Below are positions 52,153 to 62,348 of a stretch of DNA of 64,000 bases, in pieces. Each line of letters starts with the position of its first letter. The stretch's first letter is position 1. The translations under genes were made by a program, and so were the position numbers. The notes under the pieces are model-generated. The model was not told the origin of the DNA. It ran no database searches and saw nothing but the letters and a program-made list of their open reading frames with translations. Origin of the DNA: Lachnospiraceae bacterium. GTDB lineage: Bacteria; Bacillota; Clostridia; Lachnospirales; Lachnospiraceae. The DNA lies in NCBI GenBank assembly GCA_024696005.1, contig JAILHF010000022.1:19193-83192 (forward strand), read 5' to 3'.

Positions 52153-53760
52153 ATGAGCGTCTACGAGAAATTACCGGAATTCAATGATGAACTTGCAGTT
52201 AAGCGCGAGAGGATCCATTATCCTTCGGGCGCTACCGTGATCGAGGTCCTTTACGGGGCAAAAGATGCGGAAGGAAACCCCACGACACCCGGCAAGGAGT
52301 CGGATGACGGACACGGGCTCTTTTCGGCCCTGGTCATTGACGGGACCTACCGTCTGCTTCTCTGGCAGCATTCCACGGCCGAAGGCGGCGCGCTGGAGCA
52401 GGGCGAGCATACCCTGCAGGAGCTGGAGAGCAATCTGAAATTGAAGAAATCGATCCTGGATGAAGCCAGGGCGGCGATCGATCCCTCCGGGGAATACGAT
52501 ACGACGGCAGTGGACGCGATCCTTGCCCGTTTTCCCGCCGATCTGGACATGGGCACACCGAAGGAGCGTGAACTGAAGACGCAGTTCAACGGCATTTCGG
52601 ACCGTAACCGTAAGAACCGGGATCGTTATGCATCGGATAAAGAAAACGCCTCGAAAAAGCGCGGGATGATAGAAAAGGCCGTTTCCCTAAAGGATACGCA
52701 GGACTGGACGGCTGCCACGGAGCAGATGAAGGCTCTGATGGAAGAGTGGAAGCGTACCGGACGTGCCGGTGCGGACAATGACGCGCTCTGGGAAGAGTTC
52801 TCGGCAGCGCAGAAGGCCTTCTACGATGCGAAGCATGTGCATTTCGAGAGCCAGTTCGGCGAGCGCATCGAGAAGAAGAAGCAGATCATCGAAGAGGCAA
52901 AGAAGGCTACCGCGGAAGTGGCAGACTGGGAGGCAACACACCAGAAGCTCGAAGCGATGCTGGAAAGCTGGAAGGCTGTCGGCGGTGCCGGCAGGGAAGA
53001 AGACGACAAGCTCTGGGCCGCATTCCAGGAAGTGCGCAATGCCTTCTATGAGAAGCGTTCCGAGCAGCGCAAAGAGCGTGATGCCGAGTTCAAGGCCCGC
53101 CGCGAAGCAAAGCGCGAGCTGATCGAAGAGGCGCAGAGCTATGCAAAGAGCTGCGACTACAGCAAGGTGGCGGCAGAGCGCATGCGCGGCATCAACGAGG
53201 AATGGAAAAAGATCGGGTCGGCCGGCCGCAGGGATGAAGAGAATCTCTGGAAGCAGCTCAGGGAGGCACAGGATGCCTACTGGGAGGGCAAGCGTTCGGC
53301 AGATGCGGGCAAGCATCGCCAGTGGCTCGACAATACCCGCGATGCGGTGGAGCGCAGACGCGCGCGCATCGTTAACATTCAGGCAAACATCGAAAAGCTG
53401 AAGGAGCGTCTCGAGACCACGGGCTCCGATGAAAAGCGCGCGCAGATCGAGGGCTGGATCGCCGAGAACGAAGAGCAGATCACCACGCTCACGGCCGAGG
53501 CGGACCGCATGGAATCCGAGCTGAAGAAGAGCGAGGAAAAGGATGCCCAGGATGCGGCCAGAAGAGCTGAGGAAGAAGCAAAGGCCGAAGCGGAGAAGGC
53601 TGCTAAGGCAGCTGAGCCCGCAGCACAGGCGGCAGCAGTGAACGCCGAGGCATCGACGGTGCCCGCGGCGGTAGGCGCGGCCAACATGGAAGCGATCGTA
53701 GACGCATCCAATGCGGCAGGGGCTGAAGTGTCTGCCGACGAAAAGAAGGAAGCGGAATAA
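52153..53760 (+). CDS. DUF349 repeat protein
   Basis: A 535-residue, highly charged helical protein. Three DUF349 repeats span roughly 155-400, each built on a W-x4-x-L/M...W...G/A-G-R...D-x-LW-x-x-F pattern (for example MEEWKRTGRAGADNDALWEEF, shown by positions 197-217). A C-terminal coiled coil (about 400-470) ends in an Ala/Glu-rich low-complexity tail. DUF349 proteins are coiled-coil proteins of uncertain role. It has a GAGAGGG site and follows the tRNA-Val terminator. Confidence 0.82.
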   Translation: MSVYEKLPEFNDELAVKRERIHYPSGATVIEVLYGAKDAEGNPTTPGKESDDGHGLFSALVIDGTYRLLLWQHSTAEGGALEQGEHTLQELESNLKLKKSILDEARAAIDPSGEYDTTAVDAILARFPADLDMGTPKERELKTQFNGISDRNRKNRDRYASDKENASKKRGMIEKAVSLKDTQDWTAATEQMKALMEEWKRTGRAGADNDALWEEFSAAQKAFYDAKHVHFESQFGERIEKKKQIIEEAKKATAEVADWEATHQKLEAMLESWKAVGGAGREEDDKLWAAFQEVRNAFYEKRSEQRKERDAEFKARREAKRELIEEAQSYAKSCDYSKVAAERMRGINEEWKKIGSAGRRDEENLWKQLREAQDAYWEGKRSADAGKHRQWLDNTRDAVERRRARIVNIQANIEKLKERLETTGSDEKRAQIEGWIAENEEQITTLTAEADRMESELKKSEEKDAQDAARRAEEEAKAEAEKAAKAAEPAAQAAAVNAEASTVPAAVGAANMEAIVDASNAAGAEVSADEKKEAE

Positions 53761-53765
53761 ACTCC

Positions 53766-54335
53766 ATGTTTCTGATCGCGGGGCTGGGCAATCCCGGCCG
53801 ACAATATGCAAATACGCGTCATAACATGGGCTATATGGCTCTGGATGTTTTGGGAAGGCGTCACAACATCGGCTATAACGATGACGGTCACAAGGCCATG
53901 TTCGGCAAGGGCATGATCGCGGGACAGAAGGTGATCCTCCTGAAACCCCTGACCTATATGAATCTGAGCGGGGAGAGCATACGCAGCGCGCTCGATTATT
54001 TCAAGATCGACCCGTCCTGCGAACTGATCGTCCTCTATGATGACATCCATCTGCCGGCCGGGCAGCTGCGCATACGTACCAAAGGCAGCGCCGGCGGGCA
54101 TAACGGGATCAAGAATATCATACAGCATCTGGGTTCGGAGGAGTTTTTGCGGATCCGGATCGGAGTGGGTGAGAAGCCGCCCGAATGGGACCAGGTGGAT
54201 TACGTGCTGGGGCATATCCCGAAGGAAGAACAGCCGCTGATGGACGAAGCCTTTGAGCGCTGTGCCGATGCGACAGAGCTTTTGCTTAAGGGTGAGACGG
54301 AGTTGGCCATGAGCCGTTATAACGTGAAAGTATGA
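53766..54335 (+). CDS. pth: Peptidyl-tRNA hydrolase
   Basis: A 189-residue Pth of standard length. GLGNPGRQYANTRHNMGY carries the catalytic His; LLKPLTYMNLSGESI and YDDIHLPAGQLRIRTKGSAGGHNG are the other motifs. It releases peptide from stalled peptidyl-tRNA. The start lies five bases after the DUF349 stop with only GGAAT ahead, so it may depend on coupling. It overlaps mfd by four bases, the usual pth-mfd order in Firmicutes. Confidence 0.96.
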   Translation: MFLIAGLGNPGRQYANTRHNMGYMALDVLGRRHNIGYNDDGHKAMFGKGMIAGQKVILLKPLTYMNLSGESIRSALDYFKIDPSCELIVLYDDIHLPAGQLRIRTKGSAGGHNGIKNIIQHLGSEEFLRIRIGVGEKPPEWDQVDYVLGHIPKEEQPLMDEAFERCADATELLLKGETELAMSRYNVKV

Positions 54336-57300
54336 AGCTTTTAAATGCTCCGCTGCGGGAACTCGGCTGGTTCGATGAAGCGGGGGAACAACTGAAGAAT
54401 AATGGCAGGATCATGATAGGCGGGTGCGCGGATTCCGCAAAGCTGCATCTGATCAATGCATTGAGTGAGGGGAAGAGAACGCCCCTCATTTTGACGTATT
54501 CGGACCGCCGCGCCCGGGAGATCGCGGAGGAATACCGCTTCTATGACAGGGATACCCTGGTCTATCCGGCCAAGGACCTGATCTTTTACCAGGCCGACAT
54601 CAACGGAAGAGAGACTGCGACGGAACGTCTGCGCGTGCTGAGGCGCATTTCCGCCGGCGAGAGCGGTGCCGTGGTCACGACGATCGACGCCCTGCTCACG
54701 GACTGCCTTCCGGCCGAGGTGCTTAACGAAAACCGCATCTTTATCCGCAAGGGCGGCATCCTGAATGAGAACGCAGCCGCCATCAAGCTCAGCTCCATGG
54801 GTTATGAAAAGAATTACCAGGTGGAGATGCCGGGACAGTTCAGCATCCGCGGCGGCATCGTGGACATCTTTGACCTGACGGCGGAGAACCCCTGCCGCAT
54901 CGAGCTCTGGGGGGATGAGGTGGAGAGCATCCGTTCTTTCGACGTCGCCAGTCAGCGTTCGATCGAAGAACTCAATGAGCTGGAGATCTCGGTCGCCGAC
55001 GAGATGATCCTGAGCGAGAGCAGGCGTTACGAGGGCTTCCGCCGGATCAAGGCCGAGGCCGATGAACAGATAGCCCGTTTCCGGGATCAGAACCACAGCG
55101 AGGAAGCGGCGCGGATCCGGGTGCAGCTCGAGGAACTGGAGCAGCGCCTGCTTTACAACACGGGAAATGTCAATCTGGAGAGCTATCTCCGTTATTTCTA
55201 CAGCCCCTCCGAGACCGGGAGTTTTCTTTCGCTTTACCGCGAAGCCCCGCTGATCTTTCTGGATGAGCCGCAGAGGCTTGCGGAGCACGGGGAGGGCATC
55301 GCGGCGGAATTCACCGAGAGCATGTCGAACCGTCTGGAAAAGGGATATGTGCTGCCGGGACAGACCGGCCTGCTGCGCGACTGGGAAGAGATGCTCGCGG
55401 AGCTCAGACATTACGGCAGTGCTTCGCTCTGCTCGATGGATGCCTGCAAAGGCATGCTGGGCGGGGAAAAGGAATACCATGTGCAGAGCCGTTCGCTCTC
55501 TTCCTACAACGGCGTCTTCCGCACCCTGATGGATCATCTGAAGAAGCTGAAGAGCGAGGGCGGACGCGTGCTGATCCTTTCGGCCTCGCGCACGCGCGCG
55601 AAGCGTCTGGCGCAGGACATCACCGACGAAGGCGTGATCGCGGCCTATGCAGAGAACCCGGACCGCGTCCTGCAGAAGGGCGAGGTGATCACCTGGTACG
55701 GACGCATACGCAAGGGCTTTTCCTATGCGGAGATCGGGCTGACCGTCATCGCCGAGACCGACATTTTCGGGGCGGAACAGAAGAACCGCCGCAAGCGTCC
55801 GAAATACGCGGGCGGGCGGCATATCTCTTCCTATGCCGATCTGCACGTGGGCGACTATGTCATCCACGAGGATTACGGGATCGGGATCTACCGCGGCATT
55901 GAAAAGGCCGAGGTGGAGCATGTCTGGAAGGACTACATGAAGATCGAATACCGGGACGGCGGCAGCCTTTATGTGCTGGCGACTGCCCTGGACAAGATAC
56001 AGCTGTATGCGGACAAGGACGCAAAGAAGCCGAAGCTCAACAAGCTGGGAACGCAGGAGTGGACCAGGACGCGTGCCAAGGTGAAGCTGGCCGTCGAAGG
56101 CATCGCGAAGGATCTGGTGAAGCTCTATGCGGCGCGCAGTCAAAGACAGGGGCACCGCTTCGGCGCGGATACCGTGTGGCAGCAGGAGTTTGAGGAGCTC
56201 TTCCCTTACGAGGAGACCGAGGATCAGATGAATGCGATCCGCGCGACCAAGGAGGACATGGAGAGCAGCAAGATCATGGACAGGCTGATCTGCGGGGACG
56301 TGGGCTTCGGCAAGACCGAAGTGGCGATCCGCGCGGCCTTCAAAGCCGTGCAGGAGGGGAAGCAGGTGGCGTATCTGGTTCCCACCACGATCCTGGCCGA
56401 GCAGCATTACAATACCTTCCGGGAGCGCATGGCCGCCTATCCGGTGCGGATCGAGATGCTCTCGCGCTTCCGCACGTCCGGGGAGATACGCAAGGCCCTG
56501 ACGGATCTGAAGAAGGGGCTGGTGGACATCGTGATCGGCACGCACCGCCTGCTCTCGAAAGACGTGGAATACGCCGACCTGGGACTGCTCATCATCGACG
56601 AGGAGCAGCGCTTCGGTGTGACGCATAAGGAAAAGATCAAGCAGATCAAGGAAAACGTGGACGTGCTCACACTGACAGCCACACCGATCCCGCGCACCCT
56701 GCACATGAGCCTGATCGGGATACGCGACATGAGCCTTCTGGAAGAGGCGCCCAGGGACCGTCAGCCCATTCAGACCTTTGTGTGCGAGTACAATGAGGAG
56801 ATGGTGCGTGAGGCGATCCGGCGCGAGCTCAACCGCGGCGGCCAGGTTTATTACGTGTACAACCGCGTGGACAGCATACAGGAGACGGCCGCGATGATCA
56901 AGGAGCTGGTGCCGGAGGCACGGGTATCGTTCGCGCACGGTCAGATGAACGAACGCGAGCTGGAAGACATCATGATGGACTTCATCCACCGCGACATCGA
57001 TGTGCTGGTCAGCACGACCATCATCGAGACCGGCCTGGACATCCCGAACGTCAACACGATGATCATCCATGATTCCGACAGGATGGGGCTTTCGCAGCTC
57101 TATCAGCTGCGCGGACGCGTGGGCCGTTCGGACCGCAGCAGTTATGCCTTCCTGATGTACAAGCGCAACATGGTGCTCAAGGAAGTGGCTGAGAAGCGCC
57201 TGATGGCGATACGCGAATTCACCGAGCTGGGCAGCGGCTTCAAGATCGCGATGCGCGACCTCGAGATCCGCGGCGCCGGAAACCTTCTGGGCAGGGAGCA

Positions 57301-57871
57301 GCACGGCAATATCGAGAGCGTGGGCTACGATCTGTACTGCAAAATGCTGGAGGCCGCAGTGCGTGAGGAAAAGGGCATCAAGGAGACCAAGGAGAGCGAA
57401 TGCAGCATCGATCTGGATGTGGATGCTTACCTGCCCGCGGAATATGTGGTGAACGAGGTGCAGAAGCTCGACCTTTACAAGCGCATCGCCGTGATCCGGG
57501 ACAACGAGGAAGCGGACGCCATGCGCGACGAGCTGAAGGACCGCTTCGGCAGCATACCCCGTCAGGCCGAGAATCTGCTGCGCATCGCGCTCATCAAGGC
57601 GAAAGCACAGGAATACTGCATCACCGACATCCGGGGGCGCGTGGGAAGGATACGCGTGCGCATGCTGCGCAGTGCGCCGGTGGACACGGTGCAGATCCCG
57701 CTCATGATCAACGAATACGCCGGCGCCCTGAAGCTTCAGACCGGGGCTGAGCCGGAATTTACCTATACCTACGACATCGTCGGACTGACCGAGCAGGACG
57801 AAAAGCTCCTGCTGGAAAAGACCGAAGAGCTGATCGCGCATTTCGACATGCTCTTTAAGGAGGCATCATGA
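54332..57871 (+). CDS. mfd: Transcription-repair coupling factor
   Basis: An 1179-residue protein of standard length: UvrB-like D1/D2 modules (about 1-350), RNA-polymerase interaction domain (about 480-560, [19 protein letters not shown]), then the RecG-like translocase with Walker [16 protein letters not shown] near residue 655, DEEQRFG near 760, [10 protein letters not shown] and [10 protein letters not shown]. It pushes stalled RNA polymerase off lesions and recruits UvrA. It overlaps pth before it and the exported protein gene after it. Confidence 0.97.
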   Translation: MKLLNAPLRELGWFDEAGEQLKNNGRIMIGGCADSAKLHLINALSEGKRTPLILTYSDRRAREIAEEYRFYDRDTLVYPAKDLIFYQADINGRETATERLRVLRRISAGESGAVVTTIDALLTDCLPAEVLNENRIFIRKGGILNENAAAIKLSSMGYEKNYQVEMPGQFSIRGGIVDIFDLTAENPCRIELWGDEVESIRSFDVASQRSIEELNELEISVADEMILSESRRYEGFRRIKAEADEQIARFRDQNHSEEAARIRVQLEELEQRLLYNTGNVNLESYLRYFYSPSETGSFLSLYREAPLIFLDEPQRLAEHGEGIAAEFTESMSNRLEKGYVLPGQTGLLRDWEEMLAELRHYGSASLCSMDACKGMLGGEKEYHVQSRSLSSYNGVFRTLMDHLKKLKSEGGRVLILSASRTRAKRLAQDITDEGVIAAYAENPDRVLQKGEVITWYGRIRKGFSYAEIGLTVIAETDIFGAEQKNRRKRPKYAGGRHISSYADLHVGDYVIHEDYGIGIYRGIEKAEVEHVWKDYMKIEYRDGGSLYVLATALDKIQLYADKDAKKPKLNKLGTQEWTRTRAKVKLAVEGIAKDLVKLYAARSQRQGHRFGADTVWQQEFEELFPYEETEDQMNAIRATKEDMESSKIMDRLICGDVGFGKTEVAIRAAFKAVQEGKQVAYLVPTTILAEQHYNTFRERMAAYPVRIEMLSRFRTSGEIRKALTDLKKGLVDIVIGTHRLLSKDVEYADLGLLIIDEEQRFGVTHKEKIKQIKENVDVLTLTATPIPRTLHMSLIGIRDMSLLEEAPRDRQPIQTFVCEYNEEMVREAIRRELNRGGQVYYVYNRVDSIQETAAMIKELVPEARVSFAHGQMNERELEDIMMDFIHRDIDVLVSTTIIETGLDIPNVNTMIIHDSDRMGLSQLYQLRGRVGRSDRSSYAFLMYKRNMVLKEVAEKRLMAIREFTELGSGFKIAMRDLEIRGAGNLLGREQHGNIESVGYDLYCKMLEAAVREEKGIKETKESECSIDLDVDAYLPAEYVVNEVQKLDLYKRIAVIRDNEEADAMRDELKDRFGSIPRQAENLLRIALIKAKAQEYCITDIRGRVGRIRVRMLRSAPVDTVQIPLMINEYAGALKLQTGAEPEFTYTYDIVGLTEQDEKLLLEKTEELIAHFDMLFKEAS

Positions 57872-59415
57872 GGAGGGCGCTGCTGATATCCGTCTTGCTG
57901 GCGGCGATCGCCGACGCGCTCCTTTTCTGCGCCGGCGGGATGGGCTGGCTTACCCGTACGCAGGGGCCGGAGCGCGGAACGCTTGCCGAGGTCCTGGCCG
58001 AAGAGGCGGCACAGCAGCTCGCAGCCGAACAGAAGAAGGCTGTGGGGCCCGCGGGCAGCGGCTGGGAGACTTCGAACGGGACATACTATTTCGATGCGGG
58101 CGGGGAGCTGTATTATTTCGTCAGTGAACGCACCGAGAATTACATCCGCGGCAACGTGAGCATACGCGAACAGAGCGCGGACGAACTGGAAGAAACGAAG
58201 GGAGCGCTGCTGCTGGGAGGCGTGGAGGACGCGCATTACTTCCGCGTGGACGTGACGGTGGACCAGGAGCTTTACTTCGGAAATCTCTGCTCCGGAAATC
58301 TGTACACGCTCTTTCTTGCCATGAACGGTGACAGTGCGCTGATCCTGGATTCGGGCTGGGGCGAGGCCATGGAGGCCAGGCGTGTGGAGTATCCGCTGCA
58401 GGCCGTGCTGGACGATCACTTCGATCCCGACAAGCTGGCAGAGGTGGACGTGTGGGGCCCGGCGGGAAGGCCCGAGGTCTTCTGCCGCGAGGATGTGGAT
58501 TTCAACGTTCCGGACGGCGGGCACGAATACTGGAACGCCGTGCAGATCGGCAGCAGGTTCTTTGTCCGCACGGAAGAGGGGACGATCGTCGAACAGGGCA
58601 GCACGGAAGCGCTTCCGCTTAACCTGGACGGGAAGAAGCTGACGGTCTTCGGCACGGACGGAAAGGACCTGATCTACGGGACCGGCACGGCAAACGGCTC
58701 GTCCTATTCGACCGAGGCTTTGTGGCGCTATGACCCGGCCGGCGGGAACTGTACAAAGCTGGTGCAGGATAAGGTGCAGGATTTCATCGCCGTCGACGAC
58801 TGCATCTGGTATACCGACTACACCAGGCTGGTAAAGCTTTCCCCCGACGGCAGCACGAAGGAATACTGGAACTACGGCGTATACAGCTATGCGGTGACCC
58901 CCGAGACGGTCCTCGTATTTGACGGGGACGCCTGGGAGATCCTGGACGCCGACACGGGCGAGGATTACGGTTTTATCATCGACGGCAAGAACTACAGCTG
59001 CGAATGCGACCTGGTCCGGTATACCGAGGATTATCTCTATTTCGTGACTTACGATTACAACAGGGAGAGCATATCCCTGCGGGCGCTCAATATCTGGACC
59101 GGGGACGAGCGCGTCGTGGGGCAGGAGTATCCCGGCAAAAAGAGCGACACCTACAATGTGTTCTTCTGCGATACCTACTGCTACTTCACGGCCGAGAACG
59201 GGGAGCGCCTGGTGCGCGTGGATGTGAGCAGCGGAAGCGTGCAGGACCGCCGCCTGGATGACGCCGGCTGGTGGTATGTGACCGAGATCGTGCCCCGCGA
59301 CGGGCAGCCGCTGCTCCACGCCTATGACAAGGACGAGAAACCGCTCTTCCTGGAAGTAGGAACAAACCTGGAGATGACGTTACTCTTCAGCGGCGTGGCG
59401 GCCACCGAAGAGTGA
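57868..59415 (+). CDS. Exported beta-propeller-like protein of unknown function
   Basis: A 515-residue protein with an N-terminal hydrophobic segment (about 4-25) as signal peptide or anchor and an Ala/Glu-rich helix (40-60). The rest is built of short strands with aromatic/Asp patterns (GELYYFVSE, DKDLIYGT-like GKDLIYGT, DCIWYTDYTRLVKLSPDG, DYLYFVTYDYN), suggesting a six- or seven-bladed propeller like DUF5050 proteins. It starts in the mfd stop (ATGA), so it is made with the repair gene, though no functional link is clear. Confidence 0.65.
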   Translation: MRRALLISVLLAAIADALLFCAGGMGWLTRTQGPERGTLAEVLAEEAAQQLAAEQKKAVGPAGSGWETSNGTYYFDAGGELYYFVSERTENYIRGNVSIREQSADELEETKGALLLGGVEDAHYFRVDVTVDQELYFGNLCSGNLYTLFLAMNGDSALILDSGWGEAMEARRVEYPLQAVLDDHFDPDKLAEVDVWGPAGRPEVFCREDVDFNVPDGGHEYWNAVQIGSRFFVRTEEGTIVEQGSTEALPLNLDGKKLTVFGTDGKDLIYGTGTANGSSYSTEALWRYDPAGGNCTKLVQDKVQDFIAVDDCIWYTDYTRLVKLSPDGSTKEYWNYGVYSYAVTPETVLVFDGDAWEILDADTGEDYGFIIDGKNYSCECDLVRYTEDYLYFVTYDYNRESISLRALNIWTGDERVVGQEYPGKKSDTYNVFFCDTYCYFTAENGERLVRVDVSSGSVQDRRLDDAGWWYVTEIVPRDGQPLLHAYDKDEKPLFLEVGTNLEMTLLFSGVAATEE

Positions 59416-59426
59416 CGTGCTTGCCA

Positions 59427-59455
59427 TTGAAAAGAACCAATAAATAAGATACAAT
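59427..59455 (+). promoter_or_regulatory. Promoter upstream of the TIM-barrel-like gene
   Basis: TTGAAA, 17 bases, TACAAT. The leader carries a TTCCGCC/GGCGGAA hairpin at 59508-59524. Confidence 0.65.
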
Positions 59456-59551
59456 AGGGATGCTGTTCTGCGGCCGGGCGGCTGCAGGGTGCGACACGGT
59501 TTTTTCGTTCCGCCGCGGGCGGAAGGAAACGCGAACGTAAAGGAGGACAGA

Positions 59552-60985
59552 GTGGCTGACGGAGCAAACATGCAAAAGATCTGCCGGATCCATATGGGGA
59601 AGGCACCGCTGGCACTTGATCTGTCGGATGGCAGCGAGCGGGCGGAATACGTGAACCAGGATTATATCCTGCATCTTCTCGGAAGACCGCACCGCAATAT
59701 CAACCTGATGTATACGTATTATCCGCTGGACAAGGAATGGCCCGCAAGGATGTCCGAGCTCTATAAGGGCAAGGAGATCAATTCGGTCTGGGATTATCCC
59801 TACGACGACTATTTTCCCTTTGACGAAAGCGCTTACGAGTGCATGAAGGACGTGCGGCGCCACGGACAGGACGTGACGCTCACGCTTACCGCGGACTGCG
59901 CGATCCCCGATGAAATGCTGCGGAAATTCGCGCAGAGCCTCCGCCCTTACGGACGGATGAGGATCCGCATCAATCACGAGTGCATGGGGAACTGGTTTAC
60001 CCACAACAAGCGCTACAGCTTCCGCGAGATCGCGGACTTTCATGTGCGATTCACGCGCATCATCCATGAGGAAGCCCCGAACGTGAAGACCATCTTCTGC
60101 GCGGGCTTCGCGGTGGAGGACAACGCCCCCGTCGACTGCGAGGAGCATTTCCTGGAGGCCTACAAGGAGGCCGATGTGTGGAGCGCCGACCGTTATATCG
60201 CCCTGCATTACGGCTGGCCGCTGGATACCGCCGAAAAGGGAAAGGAAGACGGGAGCTTCAATTACCAGACGATCGAAAAGACCTTCATGGACTTTTACTA
60301 TACGCATAAGCGGCTTGTGGAACAGACCGGGCAGGAAAAGCCCGTGGTCATGAGCGAGCTCAATGCGGACGGCGACGTGGTGGGCGCGTTCCACCAGGGA
60401 GACGTGATACGCCGTTTCATAGATAAGATCCGGGACGAAAAAGCCGACTGGTTCGAGGCGCTGACCATGTACCAGTTCCGCGACTGCGGCCGCCTGGGGC
60501 TGGAGGTGCAGGATCCCAACAACAAGAGCGTGGGGATCGCCCAGCCGCTGCTGAAGGAATATAAGGAGATCCTGAAGGATCCCTATTGCAAGCCGGCGAT
60601 CGAGCAGAAGGAGGAATGCACCCTGCCCGTCACCCTGCGCTGGGGAGGCGCGGAAGATGCGGACGGGATCGCCCTGCCCCTGCGCTTCGAGCATTGCCCG
60701 GAATTCTGTGAGCTGAACTTTGACGATGAACTGTCGTTGATGATCGAGCTGAACGGACACTGGTTCTACAAGGCGCCGCAGACGAAGTTTGTGGATCTGA
60801 TGGAGGCCTTTTACGAAGACCGCATCGCCGACGGAACGGAGCTGATGCTCCGCATCTTCGCGACACCGCCCGAGGGCGTGAACGAAGAGAACGGACGCGA
60901 AGACTGGGCCGAAAACTATTACGCGACGATGACGGAACTGCCGAAACTGCGGCTTCGTTATGAACCCTGCGGCATCGTGGGATAA
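59552..60985 (+). CDS. TIM-barrel glycoside-hydrolase-like protein
   Basis: A 477-residue protein without signal peptide. MRIRINHECMGNWFTHNKRY (acid-base-like Asn-x-Glu near residue 143) and KPVVMSELNADGD (second Glu near 267) resemble the two catalytic acids at strand ends 4 and 7 of clan A glycoside hydrolases; intervening strands fit a (beta/alpha)8 barrel. The last 110 residues are a separate beta-rich domain. The start is GTG 59552, five bases after AAAGGAGG; an ATG at 59570 is an alternative. It is cytoplasmic and directly upstream of ackA. The substrate is unknown. Confidence 0.55.
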   Translation: MADGANMQKICRIHMGKAPLALDLSDGSERAEYVNQDYILHLLGRPHRNINLMYTYYPLDKEWPARMSELYKGKEINSVWDYPYDDYFPFDESAYECMKDVRRHGQDVTLTLTADCAIPDEMLRKFAQSLRPYGRMRIRINHECMGNWFTHNKRYSFREIADFHVRFTRIIHEEAPNVKTIFCAGFAVEDNAPVDCEEHFLEAYKEADVWSADRYIALHYGWPLDTAEKGKEDGSFNYQTIEKTFMDFYYTHKRLVEQTGQEKPVVMSELNADGDVVGAFHQGDVIRRFIDKIRDEKADWFEALTMYQFRDCGRLGLEVQDPNNKSVGIAQPLLKEYKEILKDPYCKPAIEQKEECTLPVTLRWGGAEDADGIALPLRFEHCPEFCELNFDDELSLMIELNGHWFYKAPQTKFVDLMEAFYEDRIADGTELMLRIFATPPEGVNEENGREDWAENYYATMTELPKLRLRYEPCGIVG

Positions 60986-61001
60986 CAGGAGGAGGAAGAA
61001 A

Positions 61002-62195
61002 ATGAACATTCTGGTGATCAATTGCGGGAGCTCGTCTCTCAAGTATCAGCTGATCGATTCCGACAGCGAAAAGGTCCTGGCAAAGGGACTTGCGGAGCGC
61101 ATCGGCATCGGGGGCAGCGTATTGACGCATACGCCGGCCGGAAAGGACAAGGTGGTCACCGAGACCGACATGCCCGACCATTCCGTGGCGGTGAAGCTGG
61201 TGATCGAGGCCCTGACGGACAAGGAGCACGGTGTGATCGGATCGCTCTCGGAGATCGGCGCGGTGGGACACCGCGTGGTGCACGGCGGCGAGAAGTTTGA
61301 CAAAGCCGTTCTGGTGGATGACAGTGTGATCCGCGACATCGAGGAACTGAGTGCCCTGGCACCGCTCCACAATCCCGCAAACCTGATCGGGATCCGTTCC
61401 TGCGCCGAGAACATGCCCGGCGTGCCGCAGGCGGCGGTCTTCGACACGGCGTTTCACCAGACCATGCCGAAGAAGGCCTACATGTACGGCCTTCCCTACG
61501 AATATTACGAAAAGTACAAGGTGCGCCGCTACGGCTTCCACGGCACCAGCCACGATTACGTTTCGCGCCGCACCGCCGAGATCCTGGGCAAGGACCGGAA
61601 GGACATGCGCATCATCGTCTGCCACCTCGGCAACGGAGCTTCGATCTCGGCCGTAAAGAACGGAGAATGCATCGACACGTCGATGGGCATGACCCCGCTG
61701 GAGGGCCTGATCATGGGTACCCGCAGCGGCGACATGGATCCCGCGATCTTTGATTACATCTGCGAAAAGGAAGGCCTTACCCCTGCCGAGATGAACAACG
61801 TGCTGAACAAGAAGAGCGGCGTGCTGGGACTTTCCGGCCTCTCCAGTGACTTCCGCGATCTGGGCGAAGCCGCGGCGCAGGGCAACGAGAAAGCTGTCAT
61901 GACGCTGGATACTTACAGCTATCATGTCGCAAAATACATCGGCGCCTATACCTTCGCCATGGGCGGAGTGGACGCCATCAGCTTTACCGCCGGCATCGGC
62001 GAGAACAATTACGATGTGCGCCGCCGCGTGTGCGACTACCTGGGTGTGATCGGCGCTTCCGTGGATGACGAAAAGCTGCACATCCGCGGGGAAGAGATCA
62101 TCGTATCCACGCCGGAGAGCAAGGTGGCTGTGCTCATCGTCCCGACGAACGAAGAGCTCACCATCGCCAGACAGACCCTGGAGCTGCTGAAGTAA
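61002..62195 (+). CDS. ackA: Acetate kinase
   Basis: A 397-residue kinase of standard length. MNILVINCGSSSLKYQ, VGHRVVHGGEKF, FDTAFHQTMP, YGFHGTSHDYVS, GNGASISAVKNGECIDTSMGMTPLEGLIMGTRSGDMDP and FTAGIGEN are all present. It makes ATP and acetate from acetyl phosphate, the final step of acetogenic fermentation. AGGAGGAGG precedes ATG 61002. No pta gene is in the window. It sits 16 bases after the TIM-barrel-like gene. Confidence 0.97.
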   Translation: MNILVINCGSSSLKYQLIDSDSEKVLAKGLAERIGIGGSVLTHTPAGKDKVVTETDMPDHSVAVKLVIEALTDKEHGVIGSLSEIGAVGHRVVHGGEKFDKAVLVDDSVIRDIEELSALAPLHNPANLIGIRSCAENMPGVPQAAVFDTAFHQTMPKKAYMYGLPYEYYEKYKVRRYGFHGTSHDYVSRRTAEILGKDRKDMRIIVCHLGNGASISAVKNGECIDTSMGMTPLEGLIMGTRSGDMDPAIFDYICEKEGLTPAEMNNVLNKKSGVLGLSGLSSDFRDLGEAAAQGNEKAVMTLDTYSYHVAKYIGAYTFAMGGVDAISFTAGIGENNYDVRRRVCDYLGVIGASVDDEKLHIRGEEIIVSTPESKVAVLIVPTNEELTIARQTLELLK

Positions 62196-62348
62196 GAGGA
62201 AGAGGGAATTCGAACAGTGGCCGCGAGTCGAAATCCGGAGCCGGGAGCGGAAGCGAGCCGGGACGGATATCGCGAGCAGAACGGACAAGCGCCCCGAAGC
62301 ACATATCGCAAACAAAAGGAAAAGGGAAAAGGAAGGAACAAGGACAAG

